From Alphaproteobacteria bacterium (lineage in GTDB: Bacteria; Pseudomonadota; Alphaproteobacteria; CAAHEQ01; UBA3637), in contig JAFYBU010000059.1 in the NCBI GenBank assembly GCA_017540065.1, positions 1-5,858 of the forward strand: a DNA stretch of 5,858 bases, written 5' to 3'. The position numbers were made by a program, and so were the translations under genes. Every line of letters starts with the position of its first letter. The stretch's first letter is position 1. Shown piece by piece: positions 1 through 5,858 of this stretch. A model generated the notes under the pieces. It saw only the letters and a program-made list of their open reading frames with translations. It did no database searches and was not told where the DNA came from.

Positions 1-494
1 ATTCCGGGGGCACATTTTGTGGGGGCATCGGGTGCCACACGTGTTCCTTCCGGAAAAATGACCAGGTTTAATCCTTCTGCCAAATGCTTTTTGGTTTTTT
101 CCAACATTTTACGCATAGCACTTCCGCCGGCACCTCTGTCAATGGCTATACAGCCTGTTTTGATGGCGTGTAAATTGGCCAAAGGAATCCATAACAATTC
201 GTGCTTGAAAATATAAAAAACATGAGGAACAATACAATGGAATAAAACGGTTTCCATGGCAGATTCATGTTTTGATGCTACAATATATCCGTTTTCTTTT
301 GGCAGATTTTCTAATCCTTTGACATTAACTTTTATACGGCAGAAAAGCCATAATAACCATTTAGCGCTCTTTGTCCAAAAATATAAAAAAGCATACTCTA
401 CGCTTCTTGGAAGCAAAAGTGCCGGCAACATCATGGTAAATAAAATTGCAGTAAAAAGATAAAAGGTTATTAAAAACAAAATTGATCTTATCAT
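1..494 (-). CDS. plsC: 1-acyl-sn-glycerol-3-phosphate acyltransferase (PlsC/LPLAT family), C-terminus missing at window edge
   Basis: Only the first 164 codons are present; the frame is open to the left edge, so the C-terminus lies outside the window. The family transfers an acyl chain to lysophosphatidic acid, giving phosphatidic acid at the inner membrane. Seen in the translation: a hydrophobic N-terminal segment (about residues 4-28, membrane anchor), the acyltransferase block I as SKHESAMET (residues 74-82, catalytic His76 with Glu81 where the textbook motif HX4D has Asp), a block KHELLWIPL (97-105), block II GCIAIDR (114-120) and block III FPEGTR (147-152). The start ATG (494-492) forms ATGA with the stop of the upstream DUF218 gene, and AAGGAG (507-502) sits 7 nt before it. 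It is the fourth gene of the ftsE operon. Family assignment is firm. The exact substrate is inferred, since other lysophospholipid acyltransferases share these motifs. Confidence 0.93.
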   Translation of the reverse strand, partial: MIRSILFLITFYLFTAILFTMMLPALLLPRSVEYAFLYFWTKSAKWLLWLFCRIKVNVKGLENLPKENGYIVASKHESAMETVLFHCIVPHVFYIFKHELLWIPLANLHAIKTGCIAIDRGAGGSAMRKMLEKTKKHLAEGLNLVIFPEGTRVAPDAPTKCAPG

Positions 495-1069
495 TTAACA
501 ACTCCTTCTGTAAAATATACAATCAAAAATTTATGATATTCTAAAAATAATTGCCACGCATAACGTGTATGAATCCAATCCGTATTTTCATCAAAACTTT
601 TCGGAAAGACGGCATATGGAGTTATCTTTACTCCACTGATAAAATTCCTGATTTCCAACAAACTGCGGGGAATGTGGTAAAAGCTGGTTACCAAAATAAT
701 GGATTTTATTTTATTTTTGTTGACCCATTCGGCCGTTTCAATTGCGTTCATATGAGTTGTTTTTGCCTGATAACCTAATTCTATTTTTTCCTGCCATTGA
801 GGAGAAATTTCTTTTAACAAATGATATCCTGTTACGGATTCGTGTACGCCGGAAATGAATAATCGCGGTGCCTTTTCTTCTTGCAATAATCGAATAGCCT
901 CTTTGATACGATCGTTTCCGCCCGTCAGCACAACAATAGCATCTGCTTTTTCTACGGGATGATATTTTGTGGCGATTGCGACAGATGCAAAGATGATAAA
1001 ACCGATTACCCAGCAAGATATCAGCAAAACAATCATATAAATCAAAAAAAGTCTAAAAAATTTGAACAT
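491..1069 (-). CDS. YdcF/SanA/ElyC-like DUF218 membrane protein
   Basis: A 192-residue protein with one N-terminal membrane segment (about residues 7-33) followed by a DUF218 domain. Recognisable family blocks are DAIVVLTGG (43-51) followed by Arg54, LFISGV (70-75), a polar patch KTTHMNAIET (103-112) and ILVTSFYHIPRS (126-136), which matches the family's vTs-x-yH-xx-R block. The E. coli members ElyC and SanA affect envelope integrity and peptidoglycan or undecaprenyl-carrier metabolism, but the biochemical activity of this subfamily is not settled, so no reaction is assigned. The start ATG overlaps the ftsX stop by one base (TAATG). The only Shine-Dalgarno-like sequence is GAGG (1084-1081), 11 nt upstream, so initiation may rely on ribosomes finishing ftsX. 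The gene ends in TGA followed directly by in-frame TAA, a tandem stop. Position between ftsX and plsC supports an envelope role. Confidence 0.9.
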   Translation of the reverse strand: MFKFFRLFLIYMIVLLISCWVIGFIIFASVAIATKYHPVEKADAIVVLTGGNDRIKEAIRLLQEEKAPRLFISGVHESVTGYHLLKEISPQWQEKIELGYQAKTTHMNAIETAEWVNKNKIKSIILVTSFYHIPRSLLEIRNFISGVKITPYAVFPKSFDENTDWIHTRYAWQLFLEYHKFLIVYFTEGVVK

Positions 1070-1959
1070 TACAAGAAACGCCTCAAATAAGAAAGAACAG
1101 TTTTAAATGTTGTGATGAAAGCCAACAATGCGATAAGAACGGGTAAGCTTGCCAATAAAATCCATTGACAGACTGAAAATTGCATTTGGAAAATGGAAGC
1201 AGATGCATCTTGGAAAAACAAAATGATTATCCACAACATAGGAACGGCACAAATTGTTCCCAAAACACCCCCTGTTAATGCATATTTGAAGTTATGCCAT
1301 GCATAATGATTTGTGATATAAAAATCTTTCGCCCCCATCATGTGGACCAATTTAATCACAGATTCGTGAATTTTTAAGGTGGCTCGTGTCGTATAAGAAA
1401 CGGTAAATGCAATTGTTAAGGCCAATAACCCTAATATAAAGAAGATTAACTTCAAAATATGTTGGGATAATTTTATCAATTCTGTCAACCAAATGCGATG
1501 GCTATCCATTGTCGCTTCAGGGACATGTGCTGCCAAATCTCGTTTTAATTGTTCTAAAAACGGAGGATGTTTTGAATCAACAGCCACGTCAATCAATTTG
1601 GGGATTGGTAAAGAGGTAATGGTCACATCTGCCCCTACCCAAGGTGCCATTAAATCGCTCATTTGTTCGTCTGTTAAAACGCTGGCCCCGATAACCCCCG
1701 GTGTTGTGCGTAAAATGGATAAAGCTTTTTCAATATCAGCAGTAATTTGATCTTCTCTGTAACGGCCTTCACTGTCATAGGTATTGATTTGTACTGTCAA
1801 AGATTCTGATACACCGCGTTGCCAATCGGCCAAAGAATTATAAATTAATATACCTGTTCCGCAAATAAATGTGGCAATAAATAACATCAGCCAACAAATC
1901 CACGGAAAATAAAAGCGGGTACTGTCTTTTGTGAATAAAAATTCATTTTTCCTACGCAT
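1069..1959 (-). CDS. ftsX: cell division protein FtsX (membrane subunit of the FtsEX complex)
   Basis: FtsX is the integral membrane partner of the FtsE ATPase; FtsEX conveys ATP hydrolysis across the inner membrane to activate septal peptidoglycan hydrolases through periplasmic partners. The 296-residue product has the family topology: a cytoplasmic N-terminus, membrane segment 1 (about 17-41), a periplasmic domain (about 43-165), then segments 2 (about 169-190), 3 (about 226-249) and 4 (about 265-285). Conserved family stretches are the periplasmic TTPGVIGASVLTDEQM (85-100) and the cytoplasmic loop HESVIKLVHMMGAKDFYI (198-215), the latter being the part expected to contact FtsE. Length is normal for the family. 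The start lies inside the end of ftsE (8-bp overlap), with AAAGGA (1972-1967) 7 nt upstream. The overlap and conserved order ftsE-ftsX make the call secure, although FtsX sequences diverge widely. Confidence 0.95.
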   Translation of the reverse strand: MRRKNEFLFTKDSTRFYFPWICWLMLFIATFICGTGILIYNSLADWQRGVSESLTVQINTYDSEGRYREDQITADIEKALSILRTTPGVIGASVLTDEQMSDLMAPWVGADVTITSLPIPKLIDVAVDSKHPPFLEQLKRDLAAHVPEATMDSHRIWLTELIKLSQHILKLIFFILGLLALTIAFTVSYTTRATLKIHESVIKLVHMMGAKDFYITNHYAWHNFKYALTGGVLGTICAVPMLWIIILFFQDASASIFQMQFSVCQWILLASLPVLIALLAFITTFKTVLSYLRRFL

Positions 1960-2701
1960 CTTTGTTTCCTTTGTTTAAAAGTCTGGTTGCAACTTCGGCA
2001 TATGAAGAATTCGGTGGTAATAATTCCAATTTTCCGTGATTCAGGTGTAATTGCGGGAATTTGAAAGTCCGAACTAATTCTATATTATGGGTTGCAACGA
2101 CAACAGTTGTTCCTAATTTATTTAATTCCAAAAACAAATGGAGTAATCTTTTTGCCATCGCATCATCCACGTTTCCTGTCGGTTCGTCGGCCAATAATAA
2201 AGAAGGTTTATGAATAACTGCTCTTGCAATCGCGATGCGCTGTTGTTCTCCACCCGATAATTCTTGAGGATAAGCTCTCATTTGTTTTTCCAATCCTACC
2301 CATGTCAGTAGTTCGGATACGTGACGACGAATTTCACTTTCTTTTTCGCCGATTAAACGTAAGGGAAGTGCAACATTATCAAAAGCAGTTAAATGTTCCA
2401 ATAAGCGATAATCTTGAAAAACAACGCCGATTTGGCGACGGATCATGGCTTTAGCAGAACGGGATAAAGAATCCACCGTTTGTCCGAACAAACGCATGCG
2501 TCCTTTCGTGGGCAGGTGGTCCAAATACAAAAGTCCTAACAGTGATGTTTTTCCTGCACCGCTTTCTCCAGTCATAAAATGGAAGGAACCGGGTGCCAGT
2601 GAAAAATGAATATCTTTTAATACATCTGTATTGCCTTTATATCGAAAAGATACTCCGTTAAATTCGGCAATTACAGGCGAAAGAGCTTCATTTGACGTCA
2701 T
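1952..2701 (-). CDS. ftsE: cell division ATP-binding protein FtsE
   Basis: Cytoplasmic ABC ATPase that pairs with FtsX at the division septum. All nucleotide-binding motifs are intact in the 249 residues: Walker A GESGAGKTS (45-53), Q-loop Gln96 in VFQDYRLLEHLTAFDNV (94-110, very typical of FtsE), signature LSGGEQQR (148-155), Walker B LLLADEP (168-174) followed by the D-loop region TGNVD (175-179), and switch His205 in VVATHN (201-206). The protein is slightly longer than usual because of a short N-terminal extension before the core begins at about residue 12. The start is supported by AAGGA (2712-2708) 6 nt upstream. It is the first gene of the leftward operon, so its 5' side should hold the operon promoter. 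Assignment to FtsE rather than LolD or another MacB-type ATPase rests on the Q-loop stretch and on the overlapping ftsX. Confidence 0.96.
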   Translation of the reverse strand: MTSNEALSPVIAEFNGVSFRYKGNTDVLKDIHFSLAPGSFHFMTGESGAGKTSLLGLLYLDHLPTKGRMRLFGQTVDSLSRSAKAMIRRQIGVVFQDYRLLEHLTAFDNVALPLRLIGEKESEIRRHVSELLTWVGLEKQMRAYPQELSGGEQQRIAIARAVIHKPSLLLADEPTGNVDDAMAKRLLHLFLELNKLGTTVVVATHNIELVRTFKFPQLHLNHGKLELLPPNSSYAEVATRLLNKGNKDA

Positions 2702-2723
2702 TTTTCATCCTTTTTTTAAAAAT

Positions 2724-2733
2724 AGTTGCAACT
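2724..2733. repeat. 10-bp perfect palindrome overlapping the rightward -35
   Basis: AGTTGCAACT reads the same on both strands. It contains the candidate -35 hexamer TTGCAA of the rightward promoter and lies between the leftward -10 and the ftsE start. A second 8-bp palindrome, GTATATAC (2747-2754), covers the -10 region. Position would suit an operator for a dimeric regulator, but no regulator is identifiable here and a palindrome this short can arise by chance. Confidence 0.35.
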
Positions 2734-2755
2734 TTTTTCTAAAATCGTATATACT
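2726..2755 (+). promoter_or_regulatory. candidate sigma70-like promoter for the zinc-ribbon/Sel1/miaB operon
   Basis: TTGCAA (2726-2731) and TATACT (2750-2755) are separated by 18 bp and lie about 35 bp before the zinc-ribbon start codon, giving a short 5' leader. The -10 differs from TATAAT at one position and the -35 matches TTGACA at four of six. It overlaps the candidate leftward promoter, so polymerase binding in the two directions may be mutually exclusive. Prediction by eye only. Confidence 0.5.
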
Positions 2756-2773
2756 ATGTACACCATTTTTCAA
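2744..2773 (-). promoter_or_regulatory. candidate sigma70-like promoter for ftsE operon
   Basis: Read on the minus strand, TTGAAA (2773-2768) and TACGAT (2749-2744) are separated by 18 bp, a plausible -35/-10 pair about 40 bp before the ftsE start. The -10 matches the consensus at four of six positions; TATACG (2751-2746) with a 16-bp spacer is an alternative. All of this lies in the only intergenic space between the divergent operons. The region is very AT-rich, so chance matches are common and the exact elements are tentative. Confidence 0.4.
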
Positions 2774-2790
2774 AAAAGGAAAAGAAAAAA

Positions 2791-3684
2791 ATGTTTATTA
2801 CGTGTCCAAAATGCTCTGTAAAATACAAAATTCCATCAGAAATAAGTTTTAATGCGGGTAAAAAACTTCAATGTTCTGCCTGTCAGCACGTTTTTAAGTT
2901 TTTCCCGGAAAATTTGGAACAAGAAACGAAGAAAGAGGATTTGGTTCCTCCGACAGATGCTGTTTTGACCATTACGGAACGAACAAAGCGAATCGTTATT
3001 CAGGAAGAAAAACAGGATAAAAAAGAAACATCTTTACCGGAAGAATTTTGTCCCGTAAAAACGTCCGTTTCTCAAAACAAACCACCGTATTTCCTGATTT
3101 TTGTTTGTGTTGTTGTTTTGATTTTCTTGGGTTTGTTCGGTTGGTTGTTCCGTGACTTGTTATGGTTAGATGCGGTGCCCCCTTTACGTCAAACTCATTC
3201 CGTAAACTATCCCCGGAAAAAAGCTGTTCATAAAGAAGTTGTAAAAGTGGCAAAAGAAGCAGCGGATACTTCCTCTGATATTCCATTGACTTTTGAATCA
3301 GAACCGCAACCCCAAACAACTCCGTTAGAACCTGCTGCTGCTTTGGAATCCGTTGATTCAGAACCTGTTATTTCCGAGCCTCTTTTTTCTGACACACATG
3401 AAGATCAAAAGGCACTTTCCGTCGGTTCCGTTCGTTTTCGCAAAACAGAAACGGGGGATGCTTTCTTACTGGAAGGCGTTTTGAAAAATACAACGCAAGA
3501 AGCAATTGAACTTCCCGAAAAAGTCCGTGCTGTTGCCTATGGATCAGAAGGAACGGTTCTTTTTGAAAAGGAAATTTATTTGCCGAAAGGTACGGTTCAA
3601 CCGGGAATGGAACAAGCTTTTTTTGGAACGTATGCACCGATAAAAGAGGGGGTTCAATGGGTAGATGTTGTATTAAAGGATTAG
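2791..3684 (+). CDS. MJ0042-type zinc-ribbon, single-pass membrane protein with DUF3426-like C-terminal domain
   Basis: A 297-residue protein of three parts. The N-terminus (residues 1-36) is an MJ0042-type zinc ribbon with two CXXC knuckles, Cys5/Cys8 and Cys28/Cys31, expected to bind zinc on the cytoplasmic side. A charged linker leads to one strong membrane segment (about 100-120, followed by WLFRDLLWL). Beyond it is an acidic, Pro/Glu/Ser/Thr-rich spacer (about 155-205) and a compact C-terminal domain (about 208-297) with the pattern LEGVLKNTTQEAIELPE, then a Gly-rich turn and PGMEQAF, resembling DUF3426 domains that accompany this zinc ribbon in other proteobacteria. The start is chosen because the ribbon begins at the Met and AGGA (2777-2780) lies 10 nt upstream. 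Its molecular role is unknown. A location divergent from ftsE suggests a link to the envelope, which is inference. Confidence 0.88.
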   Translation: MFITCPKCSVKYKIPSEISFNAGKKLQCSACQHVFKFFPENLEQETKKEDLVPPTDAVLTITERTKRIVIQEEKQDKKETSLPEEFCPVKTSVSQNKPPYFLIFVCVVVLIFLGLFGWLFRDLLWLDAVPPLRQTHSVNYPRKKAVHKEVVKVAKEAADTSSDIPLTFESEPQPQTTPLEPAAALESVDSEPVISEPLFSDTHEDQKALSVGSVRFRKTETGDAFLLEGVLKNTTQEAIELPEKVRAVAYGSEGTVLFEKEIYLPKGTVQPGMEQAFFGTYAPIKEGVQWVDVVLKD

Positions 3685-4412
3685 TTTTATCATCCGCAAT
3701 ACTTTTTTCCGTTCTGTATGCGGGTCCTGCATTATCGCGGTGTTTGTTGGCAGATAAGTATGAAAAAGAAGGTATTGCAGAACTGGAAATAATGGCTCTA
3801 AATATGTGTGCCACTCAATACAATGATGATGAATCCCAGATGAAGTTAGCGGATATTTACTTGAATGGTCTAAAGGGGGAATCAAAGGATGAACTGACCG
3901 CGCTTTATATGTATCAGTTGGCGGCTGAAGCCGGAAATACCGAAGCACAAGTACGTTTATCTCAAATGCTACAAAGTTTTGACACCTCTCCTGAACGACG
4001 GGCTGAATTAAAATCGTATATGAAAAAACTGGAAAAAACGTATAAAGGTTCTAATGATTTTTCCGGGGAAATTATGCATCCTTATACACTGTTGTTGTTG
4101 GCCTCGGAACGTGCTGATAACAAATGGTATTACCCCAGTTCCAATCGAATTGCTTCTCCTCAGGTTTCCACTTTGTTAAGCCAGTATAAAATTACGCCGG
4201 AAAAAAGACAGGCTGCTTTGCAGGAAGCTTCTCGTTGGAAAACGCGGAAATTATTGGAAACCGCCAAGGAAGTATTGCCAGAAGAAGAATATGGTGAATT
4301 TGAAAATAAGGTAAAGAATGCTTCAACGCGGTCCGAAGCAATGACAGAATTAAAAAAGCGTATGCAGGACTACATTGAAGGAAAAAATAAGGAAAGGTCT
4401 CTTCCTCTATGA
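3657..4412 (+). CDS. secreted Sel1-like repeat protein, function unknown
   Basis: A 251-residue protein with an N-terminal signal peptide: Arg3 and Lys7, then a hydrophobic core (about residues 8-22) and a probable signal peptidase I site after ALS (25-27). No lipobox is present, so it should be soluble in the periplasm or exported. Residues about 40-108 look like one or two Sel1/TPR-like helical repeats; the clearest match to the Sel1 consensus is AAEAGNTEAQVRLSQML (89-105), preceded by SQMKLADIYLNG (60-71). The remainder (about 110-251) is charged and helix-rich with no family I recognise. Cys29 and Cys51 are the only cysteines of the mature form and could form a disulfide. The ATG lies 28 bp inside the zinc-ribbon gene and is backed by a strong purine-rich site AGAGGGGG (3645-3652). 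Its stop overlaps the miaB start as ATGA. Sel1 repeats mediate protein contacts; the partner is not evident. Confidence 0.82.
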   Translation: MGRCCIKGLVLSSAILFSVLYAGPALSRCLLADKYEKEGIAELEIMALNMCATQYNDDESQMKLADIYLNGLKGESKDELTALYMYQLAAEAGNTEAQVRLSQMLQSFDTSPERRAELKSYMKKLEKTYKGSNDFSGEIMHPYTLLLLASERADNKWYYPSSNRIASPQVSTLLSQYKITPEKRQAALQEASRWKTRKLLETAKEVLPEEEYGEFENKVKNASTRSEAMTELKKRMQDYIEGKNKERSLPL

Positions 4413-5707
4413 CTCAAAAACTATATGTAAAAACGTTCGGTTGTCAAATGAACGTGTATGATTCCAATCGGATGATTCAGGCTTTGATGGTGCACGGGTT
4501 TTCGCAAACGGACGATCCGGAAAAAGCAGATATCATTTTACTTAACACATGCCATATTCGGGAAAAGGCATCCGAAAAACTTTTTTCGGAAATCGGGCGT
4601 TTGGCAAAACAAAAGAAAAAATCGGCCCTTATTGTTGTGGCAGGTTGTGTGGTTCAGGCAGAAGGGCGTGAAATCTTGCGCCGTTCTCATCTGATTGATA
4701 TTGCGGTCGGGCCGCAAAATTATCATCAGTTACCGGAATTGATTGCAAAATATAACCGTGAAAAGGGGCGTCTTATTGTGGCTGACTTTCCGACAGAATC
4801 TAAATTTGATTCTCTGCCTATGCCTAAAACCAGTTCGGCCAATGCCTTTTTGGCAATTCAGGAAGGTTGCGATAATTTTTGTTCTTATTGTGTTGTTCCT
4901 TATACGCGCGGGTGTGAATATTCTCGTCCCTCATCTGAAATTTTAGTCGAAGCAAAAGCGCTGGTAAAGGCGGGGGCAAAGGAAATTATGCTTTTGGGGC
5001 AGAATGTGAACTGTTGGCACGGGGATGAGGGTAAAGACCTGGGGGATTTGATTCGTGATGTGGCGAAAATTAAAGGTTTGAAACGCATCCGTTACACAAC
5101 TTCTTACCCCAGTAAAATTACACAGAATTTGATAAACACGCATGCCGATACGCCTAAATTGATGCCTTATATTCATTTGCCGATTCAGGCCGGATCAGAT
5201 AAAACTTTGCGTGCCATGAATCGTCAATATACAGTGGCAGAGTATGAAGAAATAGTGGCAGCATTTCGGTCAGTGCGACCTGATATAGCAATTTCTTCTG
5301 ATTTTATTGTGGGCTTTCCGGGTGAAACCGAAGAAGATTTTGAACAAACACTTGCTTTGGTGGAACGTGTAAAATACGCCAGTTCTTATTCCTTTAAGTT
5401 CAGTGCGCGTCCCGGAACGCCGGCCAGTTTAATGAAAAATCAAATTCCCGAGGAAGTAAAAACGCGTCGTCTGATAAAATTACAAAAATTATTACAATCA
5501 CAGCAACGTACCTTTAACGAAGCAACGGTCGGAAAGGTTTTGGATGTTCTTTTAACAGAGCGTGGTAAAGTTAAGGGCCAGTTGGTGGGGTATACGCCTT
5601 ATATGCAAGGAACGGTTGTTCGGGCACCGCTTAAAATGTTGGGTGAAATTGTTTCCGTAAAAATTATCTCTGCCTCCGCTACTGCCTTAACAGGTGAAAT
5701 TATTTAA
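4409..5707 (+). CDS. miaB: tRNA-2-methylthio-N6-dimethylallyladenosine synthase MiaB
   Basis: Cytoplasmic radical-SAM methylthiotransferase that converts i6A37 to ms2i6A37 in tRNAs reading UNN codons. The 432 residues show the full domain order: N-terminal methylthiotransferase domain with the three auxiliary-cluster cysteines Cys12 (TFGCQMNVYDS), Cys48 (LNTCHIREKA) and Cys80 (VVAGCVVQ); radical SAM core with CX3CX2C at Cys154, Cys158 and Cys161 (EGCDNFCSYCVVPYTRG); the downstream blocks LLGQNVNCW (195-203), YIHLPIQAGSD (254-264) and SDFIVGFPGET (297-307); and a C-terminal TRAM domain (about 369-432). GCQMNVYDS, the Asn of LGQNV and the overall pattern favour MiaB over MtaB or RimO. It is slightly short for the family but complete. 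The start shares ATGA with the Sel1-like gene; AAGGAAAGG (4389-4397) ends 11 nt upstream, a rather long spacing consistent with coupling. An extra Cys169 follows the radical-SAM motif. Confidence 0.97.
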   Translation: MTQKLYVKTFGCQMNVYDSNRMIQALMVHGFSQTDDPEKADIILLNTCHIREKASEKLFSEIGRLAKQKKKSALIVVAGCVVQAEGREILRRSHLIDIAVGPQNYHQLPELIAKYNREKGRLIVADFPTESKFDSLPMPKTSSANAFLAIQEGCDNFCSYCVVPYTRGCEYSRPSSEILVEAKALVKAGAKEIMLLGQNVNCWHGDEGKDLGDLIRDVAKIKGLKRIRYTTSYPSKITQNLINTHADTPKLMPYIHLPIQAGSDKTLRAMNRQYTVAEYEEIVAAFRSVRPDIAISSDFIVGFPGETEEDFEQTLALVERVKYASSYSFKFSARPGTPASLMKNQIPEEVKTRRLIKLQKLLQSQQRTFNEATVGKVLDVLLTERGKVKGQLVGYTPYMQGTVVRAPLKMLGEIVSVKIISASATALTGEII

Positions 5708-5858
5708 TAATCCCCCCTTGTTGCTCATACGAGGAATTTTTTATTTCAGCTCTCATCAATTTTTTTCTTATACGTAATCAATCTGGTATTCCATTTTGTA
5801 TTCTATAAGTTTTCCTAGCTTTTTCAGTGGCATCCATAGGATCTTGTCCTCTTTCATA
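5700..5858 (-). other. minus-strand reading frame entering from the right edge, interrupted by UGA; possible gene 3' end or pseudogene
   Basis: Read from the right edge, this frame gives 26 codons, beginning YERGQDPMDATEK and ending NGIPD, then TGA (5780-5778). The same frame stays open for 25 more codons (LRIRKKLMRAEIKNSSYEQQ onward) to TAA at 5702-5700, which touches the 3' end of miaB. The composition is charged and protein-like, but I recognise no family. A second frame, beginning with ATG at 5857, gives 29 codons to TAA (5770-5768) and is an alternative. The simplest reading is the C-terminus of a gene convergent to miaB ending at 5778; a nonsense mutation in a longer ancestor is possible. 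The 5708-5777 part otherwise holds nothing I can name, and no strong stem-loop terminator for miaB is visible. Confidence 0.3.

Noticed and set aside
19..462. Two plus-strand open frames (19-216 and 256-462)
   Set aside because: They lie antisense to the clear acyltransferase frame with its conserved HESAMET and FPEGTR motifs, and their translations resemble no protein family.
3657..3743. Lipoprotein signal in the Sel1-like protein (Cys29 near the cleavage region)
   Set aside because: The residue before Cys29 is Arg, which does not fit a lipobox; cleavage by signal peptidase I after ALS is more likely.
3368..3948. Minus-strand open frames (3368-3814, 3673-3948) antisense to the zinc-ribbon and Sel1-like genes
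   Set aside because: Both overlap well-supported plus-strand genes with ribosome binding sites; the antisense translations show no domain or plausible start signal.
5708..5745. Rho-independent terminator after miaB (CTCATACGAG followed by a T-rich run)
   Set aside because: The possible stem is only three base pairs (CTC/GAG) with a four-base loop, too weak to call a terminator.
5700..5858. UGA recoded as tryptophan in this organism, suggested by the right-edge frame continuing through TGA and by TGA stops at 491-493 and 4410-4412 being followed soon by another in-frame stop
   Set aside because: The recognised genes hold many Trp codons, all TGG, with no internal TGA, and the DUF218 and Sel1-like genes end at TGA exactly where the next gene starts. 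The standard code fits.
1..5858. Mobile element, CRISPR array, toxin-antitoxin or phage-defence system
   Set aside because: No direct-repeat arrays, terminal inverted repeats, transposase or integrase motifs, or tRNA-like sequence were seen; nearly all sequence is explained by two housekeeping-type operons.

Overview
The window looks like a chromosomal segment of an AT-rich alphaproteobacterium. The neighbourhood ftsE-ftsX-(YdcF/DUF218)-plsC on one strand, with an MJ0042-type zinc-ribbon membrane protein diverging from ftsE, is the kind of arrangement known from Alphaproteobacteria. The AT-rich codon choice and compact, overlapping genes would suit a host-associated or gut lineage. That taxonomic placement is inference; no rRNA or other marker is present.

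Almost the whole window is two divergent, tightly packed gene strings that leave a single 89-bp intergenic region (2702-2790). Leftward (minus strand), in transcription order: ftsE (2701-1952), ftsX (1959-1069), a YdcF/SanA/ElyC-like DUF218 membrane protein (1069-491) and a 1-acylglycerol-3-phosphate acyltransferase (plsC) that runs off the left edge (494-1). Every junction overlaps (8 bp, 1 bp as TAATG, 4 bp as ATGA), so translational coupling is likely. Rightward (plus strand): the zinc-ribbon/single-pass membrane protein (2791-3684), a secreted Sel1-like repeat protein (3657-4412) and miaB (4409-5707), again joined by overlaps of 28 bp and 4 bp.

Functionally, the left operon is an envelope and cell-division set: FtsEX, the ABC-type regulator of septal peptidoglycan hydrolysis, a DUF218 protein of a family tied to envelope metabolism, and a phospholipid synthesis acyltransferase. 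The right operon joins two poorly characterised envelope proteins to the tRNA methylthiotransferase MiaB. The intergenic region carries plausible overlapping sigma70-like promoters for both directions and a 10-bp perfect palindrome overlapping one -35 element.

After miaB (5708-5858) there is no recognisable gene start. A minus-strand reading frame enters from the right edge, stops at a UGA after 26 codons, and stays open for 25 more codons in the same frame up to the end of miaB. It could be a gene end or a decayed gene.

I see no mobile element, CRISPR array, tRNA or rRNA, and no clear candidate for a new multi-gene system. The least explained content is the secreted Sel1-like protein, the zinc-ribbon protein and the right-edge frame.
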